Part shown: one piece after another, positions 1 through 6,917 of the stretch
Position numbering within the stretch: the stretch's first letter is position 1
Layout of the letters: every line of letters starts with the position of its first letter
From: a virus
Length of the DNA: 22,551 bases
Reading direction: 5' to 3' (one strand)
IMG/VR virus record: IMGVR_UViG_3300034407_000318
Span: 1 to 22,551 of that record
Notes under the pieces: generated by a model
What the model was told of the DNA's origin: nothing
What the model saw: the letters and a program-made list of their open reading frames with translations, nothing else
Databases searched by the model: none
Translations under genes and position numbers: made by a program

Positions 1-34
1 AGTAGATTAGATTAATTTAAACAGAGAGGTAAAT

Positions 35-244
35 ATGAAATTAACAATGAATGATATAAACAAGAAAAAACAAGATGCATATAATATCTATAATAAGTAT
101 CAAGCAACTATGGCTGGTCAATCAAATGATGATACTGATAAGTTAGAGTGTGATTTTGATGAGTTAGCTGTGGAGTTAGGTTGGGAAAGTAGTGACCTTT
201 GGGAGTTATGTGAAAACCAACATTCTGCAAGTCAGGGATTATGA
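35..244 (+). CDS. Small acidic phage protein, unknown function
   Basis: This 69-residue protein is not one I recognise. It is rich in Asp, Glu, Asn and Gln and has no membrane segment, signal peptide or cysteine-pair motif. The last third (around residues 38-60) is acidic with three Trp/Leu-rich turns and could be a protein-binding surface. The start is supported by an AGAGAGGT Shine-Dalgarno about 7 bases upstream. Its stop overlaps the next start in an ATGA arrangement, so the two are probably translationally coupled. It lies in the small-accessory-gene stretch at the left edge. Coding status is likely; the function is unknown. Confidence 0.65.
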   Translation: MKLTMNDINKKKQDAYNIYNKYQATMAGQSNDDTDKLECDFDELAVELGWESSDLWELCENQHSASQGL

Positions 245-612
245 TGAACTACATAGAAGTCAATCTTGGTAAAGGTGTATCTGATGCACGAAAGACTCTT
301 ACTAAAGAAATCGCAGAGTGGTGTCTTGGTCAATTACTTCCAAAAGTTAGAACACTAGATATAACTATTGATTTATTAGATGAGTTAGATGATGGTATTG
401 ATGGTGCTCAATGGTCTGGTGAAGACAATCGACAACATTTTATTGAGATAAATGAGAATCAATATTATGATGATTTTATAACAGCTGTAATGCATGAGAT
501 GGTTCATGTGAAACAAGATTACAGAAAAGACAAAAGACCAATAAAAGAAAGAGAAAAAGAAGCATACGAACAACAAGAAATTTTATTCAAGAGGTGGAAG
601 AATGATAATTGA
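241..612 (+). CDS. Putative zinc metallopeptidase-like protein (HExxH)
   Basis: This 123-residue protein carries HEMVH at residues 85-89, the HExxH signature of zincin metallopeptidases, in which two His bind zinc and Glu is the catalytic base. A downstream Glu-rich helix (about residues 103-112, with EKEAYE) could supply the third zinc ligand, as in short SprT/M48-like phage proteins. There is no signal peptide or transmembrane segment, so it would act in the cytoplasm or in the virion. The substrate is unknown. The start overlaps the previous stop (ATGA), with an alternative Met one codon later. The 3' end overlaps the next gene by 11 bases. Metal binding is seen from the motif; proteolytic activity is inferred. 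Confidence 0.6.
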   Translation: MMNYIEVNLGKGVSDARKTLTKEIAEWCLGQLLPKVRTLDITIDLLDELDDGIDGAQWSGEDNRQHFIEINENQYYDDFITAVMHEMVHVKQDYRKDKRPIKEREKEAYEQQEILFKRWKNDN

Positions 613-1132
613 AAGTATAATAGGTGGAATGTTAATAATGACTCCCATAGATATGGATAAAAATTACAGTGAACAATTAGAAGAAGTAGGTCAAGCAAAA
701 TGTCTTGCAGACAATATGTATTTTGAGGCACGAAATCAAGGTACAGCTGGTATCATTGCAGTGTCAAATGTAGTATTGAATAGAGTTGCAAGTGATATGT
801 ATCCTGATACAGTATGTGGGGTGGTAAGAGAAGGCCCTCATAGAGAGAGTTGGAGAAAAGATGGAACATACTACCCTGTCAGACATAGGTGTCAGTTTAG
901 TTGGTATTGTGATGGCAAACCAGATAAGCCTGGAAATATAAAACAGTATGATGAATTTTTTAGTTTTGCATTGATGATTATTAAAGGTGATGTAAGTTTA
1001 CTTGATATTACTGATGGTGCGTTGTGGTATCACGCAGATTATGTAAAACCCTCTTGGGCAAAACACAAAGAGATGACTACAGAAATTGGTGACCATATTT
1101 TTTACAGAATTAAAGATGAGGAAAAAAAGTGA
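602..1132 (+). CDS. SleB/CwlJ-type cell wall hydrolase
   Basis: This 176-residue protein matches the SleB/CwlJ (Hydrolase_2) family of peptidoglycan hydrolases. The family landmarks are visible. YFEAR at residues 40-44 contains the expected catalytic Glu42, followed by a helix with AGIIAVSNVVLNR. Near the C-terminus WYHADYVKPSW is followed by IGDHIFYR. It probably cuts host peptidoglycan at lysis or entry. An AGAGG ribosome site precedes ATG 602, but Met10 (629) and Met13 (638) are possible alternative starts. The first 13 residues are hydrophobic but too short for a confident signal anchor. It sits about 2 kb from a separate T4-type lysozyme, so the phage carries two unrelated muralytic enzymes. 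Confidence 0.8.
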   Translation: MIIESIIGGMLIMTPIDMDKNYSEQLEEVGQAKCLADNMYFEARNQGTAGIIAVSNVVLNRVASDMYPDTVCGVVREGPHRESWRKDGTYYPVRHRCQFSWYCDGKPDKPGNIKQYDEFFSFALMIIKGDVSLLDITDGALWYHADYVKPSWAKHKEMTTEIGDHIFYRIKDEEKK

Positions 1133-1704
1133 ATATATTTTATCTAAATGAGAGTGCTCAAATATCTGCACAAGAGCAATGCGATAAACACGTTTGTAAA
1201 ATGACCATAGAGTATTGTCAATTACTATCTACTACCCATAGAGTTTTAGATGGTGTAGATTATTATGATGAAACTAGGAATGGTAGAAGAATTAAAAGAT
1301 GGTTGTTACCAGATGAGAGAGAAGTTCATCTAATGAAGGCTAGTCACGTTAATCACCCATCAAACATATGGGCTAGAAAATGTGCAGAGAACTATGATTG
1401 GTTATTGGATATGTGGGTTAGCACTTGTTATGAGTTTGAATACAGATACGGTAAAAAACATAAGACACTAGAGAGATTAAAATACTTGACAAACAGACCA
1501 AAGAATATTATAATCAATGGTAGTATGACTGAGATGCCTCAATGTATGCCAGACTATTGTAAAGTAAAAGACAATCCAATACAAGGTTACAAGTCCTACT
1601 ATATAAACGAGAAGAATAAATTCGCAACTTGGAAGAAAAGACAGATTCCAAATTGGTATATTGAAGGATTAAATAATGGGAATGATGGACGAAGCATGGC
1701 GTGA
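1129..1704 (+). CDS. Conserved marine-phage protein, unknown function
   Basis: This 191-residue protein begins with GTG, which overlaps the previous stop as GTGA. I recognise the overall pattern as a family common in marine T4-like phages: MNIFYL near the start, CDKHVCKM at 18-25, a THRVLDG motif, HVNHPSNIWAR in the middle, RYGKKHKT, and MPQCMPDYCK towards the end. I know of no established function. The many invariant-looking His, Cys and Trp residues suggest an enzyme or metal-binding protein. There is no membrane segment. A perfect sigma70-type promoter (1486-1514) lies inside this gene and points at the next ones. Coding is near certain; the function is open. Confidence 0.75.
   Translation: MNIFYLNESAQISAQEQCDKHVCKMTIEYCQLLSTTHRVLDGVDYYDETRNGRRIKRWLLPDEREVHLMKASHVNHPSNIWARKCAENYDWLLDMWVSTCYEFEYRYGKKHKTLERLKYLTNRPKNIIINGSMTEMPQCMPDYCKVKDNPIQGYKSYYINEKNKFATWKKRQIPNWYIEGLNNGNDGRSMA
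1486..1514 (+). promoter_or_regulatory. Perfect sigma70-type promoter inside a gene
   Basis: TTGACA at 1486-1491 and TATAAT at 1509-1514 are separated by exactly 17 bases. This is a full consensus match, on the coding strand, within the gene at 1129-1704. Initiation near 1521 would transcribe the coiled-coil gene at 1676 and the FmdB-like gene at 1924. A host-RNA-polymerase early or middle promoter is inferred. Confidence 0.7.
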
Positions 1705-1924
1705 ATCTGTTAAACGCACTCCAGAACAAGAGAAAAATATGACAGCAACTTTAACAATAGGTGAATTAGAAATTATGCAAGAAGATATGAAACAATTAAC
1801 AAAAAGTTATTATGAGGCTCTAGCAAGAATAAAAGAACTTGTAGAAAAAGTAGAACAACTAAAAAATGAAGTTGAGTCTTTGAAGGGTGACAAAGTTGAG
1901 TTACGAAGTATCAGAGGACACTAA
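1676..1924 (+). CDS. Small coiled-coil protein
   Basis: This 82-residue protein has a long heptad-like stretch from about residue 28 to 76, rich in Leu, Ile, Glu and Lys, consistent with a coiled coil. No other motif is recognised. ATG 1676 is preceded by AAGGA at good spacing, which favours this start over Met3, Met4 or Met22. It overlaps the preceding gene by 29 bases and its TAA shares a base with the next ATG. It is the first gene downstream of the promoter at 1486-1514. A structural or scaffolding role is possible but not shown. Confidence 0.65.
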   Translation: MGMMDEAWRESVKRTPEQEKNMTATLTIGELEIMQEDMKQLTKSYYEALARIKELVEKVEQLKNEVESLKGDKVELRSIRGH

Positions 1925-2277
1925 TGCCGACTTATATAATTACAGACACTAAGAAGAAAAAAACATTTGATGTGTTTTGTTCTTGGGATAGATTACAAGA
2001 ACTATTAAAAGAAAATAAACATTGGGTTAAGGGTATCACTGCAGCTGCAATTGTAGGTGACCACGTTAGAACAAAAACTGATGGTGGTATGAAAGAAGTC
2101 TTTTCAAAGATTGCAGAAAAACACCCAAACAGTGCTCTTGCAGATAGATACGGTGGAAGTAAAACAAATGCAGCTGTCAAAGCAAAAACACTTGCAAAGA
2201 AACATGGTTTAGTAAAAGACGGTGGTCAGGATTTAAGTAAGAGATTTAAGAAGAATAAAACAACAGGACTGTTTTAA
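1924..2277 (+). CDS. FmdB-like phage protein lacking zinc-ribbon cysteines
   Basis: This 117-residue protein opens with MPTY and a short beta-rich segment like the FmdB-type putative regulatory zinc-ribbon proteins common in cyanophages and pelagiphages. It also has the following AIVGDHVRTKTDGGMKEVF segment and the KIAEKHPNSALADR helix typical of the phage version. The paired cysteines of the classical ribbon are missing; only Cys19 is present, so zinc binding is doubtful. The C-terminal third is Lys-rich and probably unstructured. The start is coupled to the previous stop (TAATG). A T4-type late promoter overlaps its stop codon. Its function is unknown; a regulatory or small structural role is a guess. 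Confidence 0.6.
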   Translation: MPTYIITDTKKKKTFDVFCSWDRLQELLKENKHWVKGITAAAIVGDHVRTKTDGGMKEVFSKIAEKHPNSALADRYGGSKTNAAVKAKTLAKKHGLVKDGGQDLSKRFKKNKTTGLF

Positions 2278-2285
2278 TATAAATA
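2278..2285 (+). promoter_or_regulatory. T4-type late promoter box TATAAATA
   Basis: An exact match to the T4 late promoter -10 element lies in the 92-base gap before phoH, starting immediately after the stop codon of the preceding gene. It would drive phoH and lysozyme late in infection, from a leader of roughly 75-80 bases. Confidence 0.75.
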
Positions 2286-2323
2286 CATTGTGTATCGTCA
2301 AATTGTTGCGTGTACACAACATA

Positions 2324-2347
2324 GTGGTAGGGGGTAACCTCTACCAC
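2324..2347 (+). promoter_or_regulatory. GNRA-capped hairpin in the phoH leader
   Basis: GTGGTAG at 2324-2330 pairs with CTACCAC at 2341-2347. The stem continues through one G-U pair and two G-C pairs to a GUAA tetraloop (2334-2337), giving about 10 bp. No U-tract follows, so it is a poor intrinsic terminator. It sits about 10 bases before the AAGGA ribosome site of phoH. It could protect the mRNA 5' end, mark RNA processing, or modulate translation. Confidence 0.55.
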
Positions 2348-2369
2348 AGTTATATTATAAGGATAGATA

Positions 2370-3077
2370 ATGCCAAAGAAAAATAAAGAAATTAGTTCAA
2401 ACGATTTAATCAAAGTAAAACCAATAACAGAAGGTCAAAAGGCTGTTTTTGAAACTTATAAAAAAGGTCAAAATCAATTCTTATTTGGCTGTGCTGGAAC
2501 TGGTAAAACCTTTGTATCATTATATCTTGCAATGCAAGATGTTCTAAACTTACAAACAAAATATGACAAAGTTATATTAGTGCGTTCATTAATACCAACA
2601 AGAGAAATAGGTTTCTTGCCTGGCGATGAAGAAGATAAGGCTGCACTGTATCAAGTACCGTATCAGAATATGGTTAAGTTTATGTTTGAACAACCTAACG
2701 AACAAGCATTCAATATGTTATATGATAGATTAAAAAATCAAGGTAGCTTGTATTTTCTATCTACATCATTTTTAAGAGGTCTAACTTTTGATAATTCAAT
2801 TATAATCGTTGATGAGTGTCAGAACTTAAACTTTCATGAATTAGATACTATTACTACAAGAGTGGGTCAAGATTCTAAAATAATATATTGTGGTGACTTT
2901 AGCCAAACAGATTTACTAAAACAAAATGAAAGAAATGGATTGCATGACTTCCTTAGAATATTAGAAGAAATGCAAGAGTTCAACTGCACTGAATTTAATA
3001 TCGGTGATATAGTTCGTTCTGGATTTGTAAAGAACTATTTAATTCAGAAAACAAAACTAGGAATGGGAATGGAATAA
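2370..3077 (+). CDS. phoH: PhoH-like P-loop ATPase
   Basis: This 235-residue protein is a PhoH-family ATPase. The Walker A loop GCAGTGKT is at residues 40-47. The Walker B region ends in IIIVDECQNL with Asp148-Glu149. The PhoH-typical segments RGLTFDN (136-142) and GDFSQTD (175-181) are present. PhoH is very common in marine phages and is often discussed with phosphate starvation or RNA metabolism, but its phage role is unresolved. The start has a clear AAGGA site. It lies behind a TATAAATA late promoter and a leader hairpin and is coupled to the lysozyme gene by TAATG. The family call is secure; the role is not. Confidence 0.93.
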   Translation: MPKKNKEISSNDLIKVKPITEGQKAVFETYKKGQNQFLFGCAGTGKTFVSLYLAMQDVLNLQTKYDKVILVRSLIPTREIGFLPGDEEDKAALYQVPYQNMVKFMFEQPNEQAFNMLYDRLKNQGSLYFLSTSFLRGLTFDNSIIIVDECQNLNFHELDTITTRVGQDSKIIYCGDFSQTDLLKQNERNGLHDFLRILEEMQEFNCTEFNIGDIVRSGFVKNYLIQKTKLGMGME

Positions 3078-3517
3078 TGGATATAGAAAAACTAAGAAAA
3101 CAATTAGAAATTGACGAAGGAGTCAAATATGAAATTTACAATGACCATCTTGGTCTTGCTACATTTGGGATTGGTCATTTGGTTATACCGAGTGATAAGG
3201 AACATGGAGAACCAGTTGGGACGGTCATATCCGAAGAAAGAGTCAAAGAATGTTTCGACAATGATGTGAAATCAGTATTAAGAGATTGCTCATTATTATA
3301 TAAAGACTTTGACGAGCTACCAGAAGAAGTACAACAAATTGTTGCAAACATGATGTTCAATATGGGTTATGGTAGATTATCTAAATTCAAAGGAATGAAA
3401 CGTGGTGTTGATGCAAAAGATTGGAACAAGGCTGCAGATGAGATGATTGACAGTCGTTGGTATAAACAAGTTACAAATAGGGCTCAAAGATTAGTTGACA
3501 GAATGAGAAACGTCTGA
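3077..3517 (+). CDS. T4-type lysozyme (GH24 endolysin)
   Basis: This 146-residue protein aligns by eye with T4 lysozyme. The N-terminal helix ends in DEG with catalytic Glu14. Asp23 and Thr29 sit in the YNDHLGLATFGIGH stretch, at the same spacing as T4 Glu11, Asp20 and Thr26. The C-terminal part has NMMFNMGYGRLSKF and the RW..QVTNRAQRLVDR pattern of the family. It would hydrolyse the beta-1,4 glycosidic bond of peptidoglycan. There is no signal peptide, so a holin is expected elsewhere. The start overlaps the phoH stop by one base. The length is near the family norm (164 in T4). Confidence 0.92.
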   Translation: MDIEKLRKQLEIDEGVKYEIYNDHLGLATFGIGHLVIPSDKEHGEPVGTVISEERVKECFDNDVKSVLRDCSLLYKDFDELPEEVQQIVANMMFNMGYGRLSKFKGMKRGVDAKDWNKAADEMIDSRWYKQVTNRAQRLVDRMRNV

Positions 3518-3523
3518 TACAAT
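3495..3523 (+). promoter_or_regulatory. Sigma70-type promoter before the exonuclease
   Basis: TTGACA at 3495-3500, a 17-base spacer, and TACAAT at 3518-3523 (5 of 6). Predicted initiation near 3530 is only about four bases before ATG 3534, and no ribosome site is visible, so the mRNA may be nearly leaderless. Confidence 0.6.
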
Positions 3524-3533
3524 ATATTACATT

Positions 3534-4223
3534 ATGACATTTAAACATTTAGAAGTAAAACTTCCTAAAGTTATACAAAGAAACAAAGCATTACCTAGTG
3601 GTGGTCGTGGATACGAAACACCAGATGGAAAGTTGTATCCATCAGTTACTACAGTATTATCCATAAGAAATAAAGAAGGTATATTCGAATGGAGAAAGAG
3701 AGTAGGTAATGATGTTGCAAACTATATTATGAGAACAGCTGCATCAAGAGGAACTGCTGTACATAAAATGTGTGAGGATTATCTAAACAATCAACATATT
3801 AAGTGGCCTAGTGAGTTTGATAAACATAAGACAAACAACTTTCTTGCGTGGTCTATGTTCACACAAATGAGAGATATACTTGGTAATGTCGATAATATCA
3901 GGTGTCTTGAGAGTAGCCTATATAGTGATGAACTAAAACTTGCTGGACAAGTCGATTGTATCGCAGAGTATAAGGGTAAGTTATCTATTATAGATTTCAA
4001 AACATCTACCAAAGAAAAGAAAGATGAATGGATTGAAAACTATTATATACAGACTTGTGCTTATGCACAGATGTTTGAAGAGAGGACAGGACAAGAAGTA
4101 AATCAACTTGTCATATTAATAGTTACACAAGATGGTACTGTACAAGAGTTTGTAAAAGACAAGAAAGAATATCTACCATTACTTGACAGTGCATTAAAAG
4201 ATTGGTATAGTAAGAACCAATAG
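3534..4223 (+). CDS. Cas4/RecB-like PD-(D/E)XK exonuclease
   Basis: This 229-residue protein has the full motif set of Cas4/RecB-type nucleases. SRGTAVH places His77 upstream. GQVDCIA carries Asp141. IIDFKTS carries Asp154 and Lys156. The RecB motif Q-x3-Y is at Gln173/Tyr177 (YYIQTCAYA). YPSVTTVLS near residue 35 is also typical of the phage members. It probably acts on DNA ends in recombination or replication, in line with uvsX lying 8 bases downstream. No iron-sulfur cysteine cluster like that of Cas4 is evident. The start lacks a ribosome site and lies just after a promoter. Confidence 0.85.
   Translation: MTFKHLEVKLPKVIQRNKALPSGGRGYETPDGKLYPSVTTVLSIRNKEGIFEWRKRVGNDVANYIMRTAASRGTAVHKMCEDYLNNQHIKWPSEFDKHKTNNFLAWSMFTQMRDILGNVDNIRCLESSLYSDELKLAGQVDCIAEYKGKLSIIDFKTSTKEKKDEWIENYYIQTCAYAQMFEERTGQEVNQLVILIVTQDGTVQEFVKDKKEYLPLLDSALKDWYSKNQ
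4183..4211 (+). promoter_or_regulatory. Sigma70-type promoter before uvsX
   Basis: TTGACA at 4183-4188 and TATAGT at 4206-4211 (5 of 6), with a 17-base spacer, lie at the 3' end of the exonuclease gene. Initiation near 4218 would give a very short leader containing the AGGAG ribosome site of uvsX. Confidence 0.65.
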
Positions 4224-4231
4224 GAGATATT

Positions 4232-5245
4232 ATGAGTGATTTTTTAAAAGATATTATAAAGACAACTGGTAACGAGTATGCAGCTCTAGTATCAGACGGA
4301 GTAGAAGCTGGTGATGTTGATAGTTTTATTGACACAGGTTCATATGTGTTTAACGCATTGTTATCTGGTTCAATACATGGTGGATTACCAGCAAACAAAA
4401 TAACTGCATTGGCTGGTGAAAGTGCAACAGGTAAGACATTCTTTCTAATGGGTATTGTTAAAAACTTCTTAGATGCAAATCCAAAGAGTGGTGTTGTATA
4501 CTTTGAAAGTGAAAGTGCAATTACAAAACAGATGGTGATTGATAGAGGTATAGACCCAGAGAGAATGGTTATCGTTCCAGTTACAACGGTTCAAGAGTTT
4601 AGAACACAATCATTAAGAATATTAGACAGATATATGCAAGAAGATGTAAATGTTAGAAGACCTTTATTTTTATGTTTAGATTCGTTAGGTATGTTATCTA
4701 CAACCAAAGAAGTAGAAGATACAGCAGATGGTAAAGAAACAAGAGATATGACTAGAGCTCAAGTATTGAAGGCTGCATTTAGAGTATTGACTTTGAAACT
4801 TGGTAAAGCAAAAGTTCCTATGGTTGTAACGAATCATACTTACGATAGTATGGGTTCAATGTTTCCAACAAAAGAAATGGGTGGTGGTTCTGGATTGAAG
4901 TATGCAGCCTCATCTATTATATTTCTATCCAAGAAAAAAGAAAAAGATGGAACAGAAGTTGTTGGTAATATCGTACATTGTAAGAACCATAAATCAAGAT
5001 TGACTATAGAGAATAAAATGGTTGATGTAAGATTGTCTTATGAAAAAGGTCTTGACAAATACTATGGACTGTTAGATATTGCAGAGAAGTATAACATATT
5101 TAAAAAGGTATCAACAAGATATGAATTACCAGACGGTTCTAAACAATATGGTAAATCTATTATGAGTGACCCAGAGAAATATTTTACAGAAGATATAATG
5201 AAACAGATTGAAGAAGCTGTAGGTAAAGAATTTAAATATGGATAA
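4232..5245 (+). CDS. uvsX: UvsX/RecA-like recombinase
   Basis: This 337-residue protein is a RecA-superfamily strand-exchange ATPase of the T4 UvsX type. Walker A GESATGKT is at 62-69. The catalytic-Glu region YFESESA is near 90-96. Walker [12 protein letters not shown] has Asp150. VVTNHTYDS and [15 protein letters not shown] are the expected UvsX-type motif and loop regions. It would polymerise on ssDNA and drive recombination-dependent replication and repair. An AGGAG site precedes the start. It has its own sigma70-type promoter and overlaps the next gene by 8 bases. Neighbouring exonuclease and helicase genes fit a T4-like recombination module. Confidence 0.93.
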   Translation: MSDFLKDIIKTTGNEYAALVSDGVEAGDVDSFIDTGSYVFNALLSGSIHGGLPANKITALAGESATGKTFFLMGIVKNFLDANPKSGVVYFESESAITKQMVIDRGIDPERMVIVPVTTVQEFRTQSLRILDRYMQEDVNVRRPLFLCLDSLGMLSTTKEVEDTADGKETRDMTRAQVLKAAFRVLTLKLGKAKVPMVVTNHTYDSMGSMFPTKEMGGGSGLKYAASSIIFLSKKKEKDGTEVVGNIVHCKNHKSRLTIENKMVDVRLSYEKGLDKYYGLLDIAEKYNIFKKVSTRYELPDGSKQYGKSIMSDPEKYFTEDIMKQIEEAVGKEFKYG

Positions 5246-5780
5246 CTATATTAAGTGTTATGATAATGTAGTAACAGATGAGTTTTGTGATGATATCGTA
5301 AGTAAGTTCGAAAACGATTATACTCAACACGAACAATGGCCTACAAGTAATCCATTTTTTACTCAAATCAATTTACAAAAGAGTGGTATCTGGGAAAGTG
5401 AACAATCTGAATTAAAAGAAGCATTTGAAAAATATATTAAGTTATATAAAAAAGAATGTGAGATTGATGGTAACCAGTGGCCTAATAGTTTTGGATTAGA
5501 ACCTTTTAGAATAAAAAGATACTTACCTGATGGTCAAAGTTTTCCACCTCATGTTGATGTAAACACAAAACAAAATTCTACAAGGTTTCTTGCTTTCTTT
5601 TTATACTTGACAAACAACAAAGAAGGTAGTACAATATTTACTAAACATGAAGTGAAATCATCTTGTACAAAGGGTTCACTTTTAATATTTCCACCAAACT
5701 GGTTATATTTACATTCTGGTGAAAAGTGTGTGGAAACAAATAAATATATTGTAGGTAGTTATGCTCATTACATTAAATAA
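5238..5780 (+). CDS. 2OG-Fe(II) oxygenase (prolyl-4-hydroxylase-like)
   Basis: This 180-residue protein has the 2-oxoglutarate/Fe(II) dioxygenase iron triad. PHVD supplies His105 and Asp107, and LHSGEKC supplies His159. Ten residues on, Lys169 in KYIVGSY is placed to bind 2-oxoglutarate, as in P4H-like enzymes. The double-stranded beta-helix pattern ([19 protein letters not shown]) is also typical. The substrate cannot be read from sequence; protein, nucleobase or lipid are all possible. It overlaps uvsX by 8 bases and the next oxygenase by 20. Such enzymes are frequent auxiliary genes in marine myoviruses. A promoter for the next gene is embedded near its 3' end. Confidence 0.85.
   Translation: MDNYIKCYDNVVTDEFCDDIVSKFENDYTQHEQWPTSNPFFTQINLQKSGIWESEQSELKEAFEKYIKLYKKECEIDGNQWPNSFGLEPFRIKRYLPDGQSFPPHVDVNTKQNSTRFLAFFLYLTNNKEGSTIFTKHEVKSSCTKGSLLIFPPNWLYLHSGEKCVETNKYIVGSYAHYIK
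5607..5635 (+). promoter_or_regulatory. Sigma70-type promoter inside first oxygenase gene
   Basis: TTGACA at 5607-5612 and TACAAT at 5630-5635 (5 of 6), with a 17-base spacer. Initiation near 5642 would transcribe the second oxygenase (5761) and the YkgJ-like gene (6261). Confidence 0.55.
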
Positions 5781-6264
5781 TTGTTGTTCAAAAACTTATC
5801 TAGACTCTATGATGTTATTATCACAAAGAAGTGACCAATGGAACTTTAGATATCCAGAAGGTAAACCTTTTGAACAGAGGTTTGCAAAGATAAATTTAGT
5901 ACCAGACAATCAGAATACATCTCTTGCTGGTATGGCTATGGGATTATTATTACAAATCTATGATGCTGGTGGATACAAATACTTTGAACCAGAAGTAAAG
6001 TTCTGTGGTATATCAGTCAAAGGTATGGGTATAGATGACCCACATACAGACACTTGGGATAAGGATACAGTCAAAATTCTAGGATTGTTAAATAGTGATT
6101 GGAATAGTGAAACAATGGGTGGTGGGTTTATGCACGACAATAAATTACACTTCCTGAAGCCTACAAGTTTCGTTATATTTGATTCGAATAAAGTACATTG
6201 TGCTCAAGATGTTTTGACAGATAAGAAAAGATTTGCAATAGATTACGCAGTGAAAAAAGTATGA
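5761..6264 (+). CDS. Second 2OG-Fe(II) oxygenase-like protein
   Basis: This 167-residue protein is a divergent 2OG-Fe(II) oxygenase. DPHTDTWD supplies His95 and Asp97. KVHCAQD supplies the distal His146. Arg157 in KKRFAIDYAV is placed to bind 2-oxoglutarate. MGGGFMHDNKLHFLKPTSFVIFD is the usual strand-turn-strand before the distal His. It differs clearly from the preceding oxygenase in length and sequence, so a recent duplication is unlikely and a different substrate is expected. It overlaps both neighbours (20 bases upstream, 4 downstream). No strong ribosome site is seen, so coupled translation is likely. Confidence 0.78.
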   Translation: MLITLNNCCSKTYLDSMMLLSQRSDQWNFRYPEGKPFEQRFAKINLVPDNQNTSLAGMAMGLLLQIYDAGGYKYFEPEVKFCGISVKGMGIDDPHTDTWDKDTVKILGLLNSDWNSETMGGGFMHDNKLHFLKPTSFVIFDSNKVHCAQDVLTDKKRFAIDYAVKKV

Positions 6265-6917
6265 ACTATTGTATGGAACAATGTCAAGGTGTTAAAGGTA
6301 ACAATGGGGATTGTTGTCACATAAGAGATAAAGATTGGATTATAGGGCCAGTAAAAGATGATAAAGAACTACTTACTAGAGTTCAAAAGGAACACGATAA
6401 AGATTTAACTTGGAGTGATTTATTCATAGATTATAAAGAGGGAAGTAAAATGTTCCCTGATAAACCTTTGTGGCAAGATAAAGAACAATATCCAGCTATG
6501 AGAGTTAATCCAGAACTTGAAGGTTCACCTTGCGTATTTTTTGATAATGGTTGTAAGATACATGAAATTAAATCTGATGTTTGTAAAAATTATAAATGTC
6601 AGTGGTTATGGAGTAAAGAAGTAAAAGATAAGTTTGCTTATGTAACTACAGAAGCACAAGACCAGACTTTGATAGGTATTAAAGAGGGTAAGTTTGCTGG
6701 TGTAGTATACAAATATGGTAAAGTGTCATTTGCAGAAAAAGAAGATGAAAATGGAAACTTGCCAATGCATTTTCAATATGATATAGTAGATAATAATGAA
6801 ATACCAAGAGAACAATTTGGTGAAGATTTTTTCACCCTTATAGGAGATATCCTAGTAGAAGTAATAGAGGAACAAGCAAATAATGAACCAGTCGATAGAA
6901 AGAACAGCTCTAAGTAA
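6261..6917 (+). CDS. YkgJ-family cysteine-cluster protein
   Basis: This 218-residue protein has the cysteine pattern of the YkgJ family (putative Zn- or Fe-S-binding). Cys4, Cys8, Cys18 and Cys19 are near the N-terminus. Cys91 and Cys98 follow in SPCVFFDNGCKIHE, and Cys108 and Cys113 in SDVCKNYKC. The last of these matches the family's C-x-IYE-x-RP-x-xCRNYPC style. The family binds metal, but its biochemical role is not settled. It begins four bases inside the second oxygenase gene, and its 3' end overlaps the helicase gene by 35 bases. Adjacency to two iron-dependent oxygenases makes an iron-related function attractive, but that is inference. Confidence 0.75.
   Translation: MNYCMEQCQGVKGNNGDCCHIRDKDWIIGPVKDDKELLTRVQKEHDKDLTWSDLFIDYKEGSKMFPDKPLWQDKEQYPAMRVNPELEGSPCVFFDNGCKIHEIKSDVCKNYKCQWLWSKEVKDKFAYVTTEAQDQTLIGIKEGKFAGVVYKYGKVSFAEKEDENGNLPMHFQYDIVDNNEIPREQFGEDFFTLIGDILVEVIEEQANNEPVDRKNSSK
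6759..6787 (+). promoter_or_regulatory. Candidate sigma70-type promoter before the helicase
   Basis: TTGCCA at 6759-6764 and TATAGT at 6782-6787 (each 5 of 6), with a 17-base spacer, lie inside the YkgJ-like gene about 95 bases before the helicase start. It is weaker than the others, but orientation and spacing fit the same set. Confidence 0.4.

Noticed and set aside
1-34. Possible tail of an upstream gene at the left edge
   Set aside because: All three forward frames stop within the first 15 bases, so nothing about an upstream product can be supported.
5739-5746. AATAAATA late-type box inside the first oxygenase gene
   Set aside because: It lies inside a coding region of an early-type block and AT-rich sequence makes it likely by chance. 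A sigma70-type promoter already serves the next gene.
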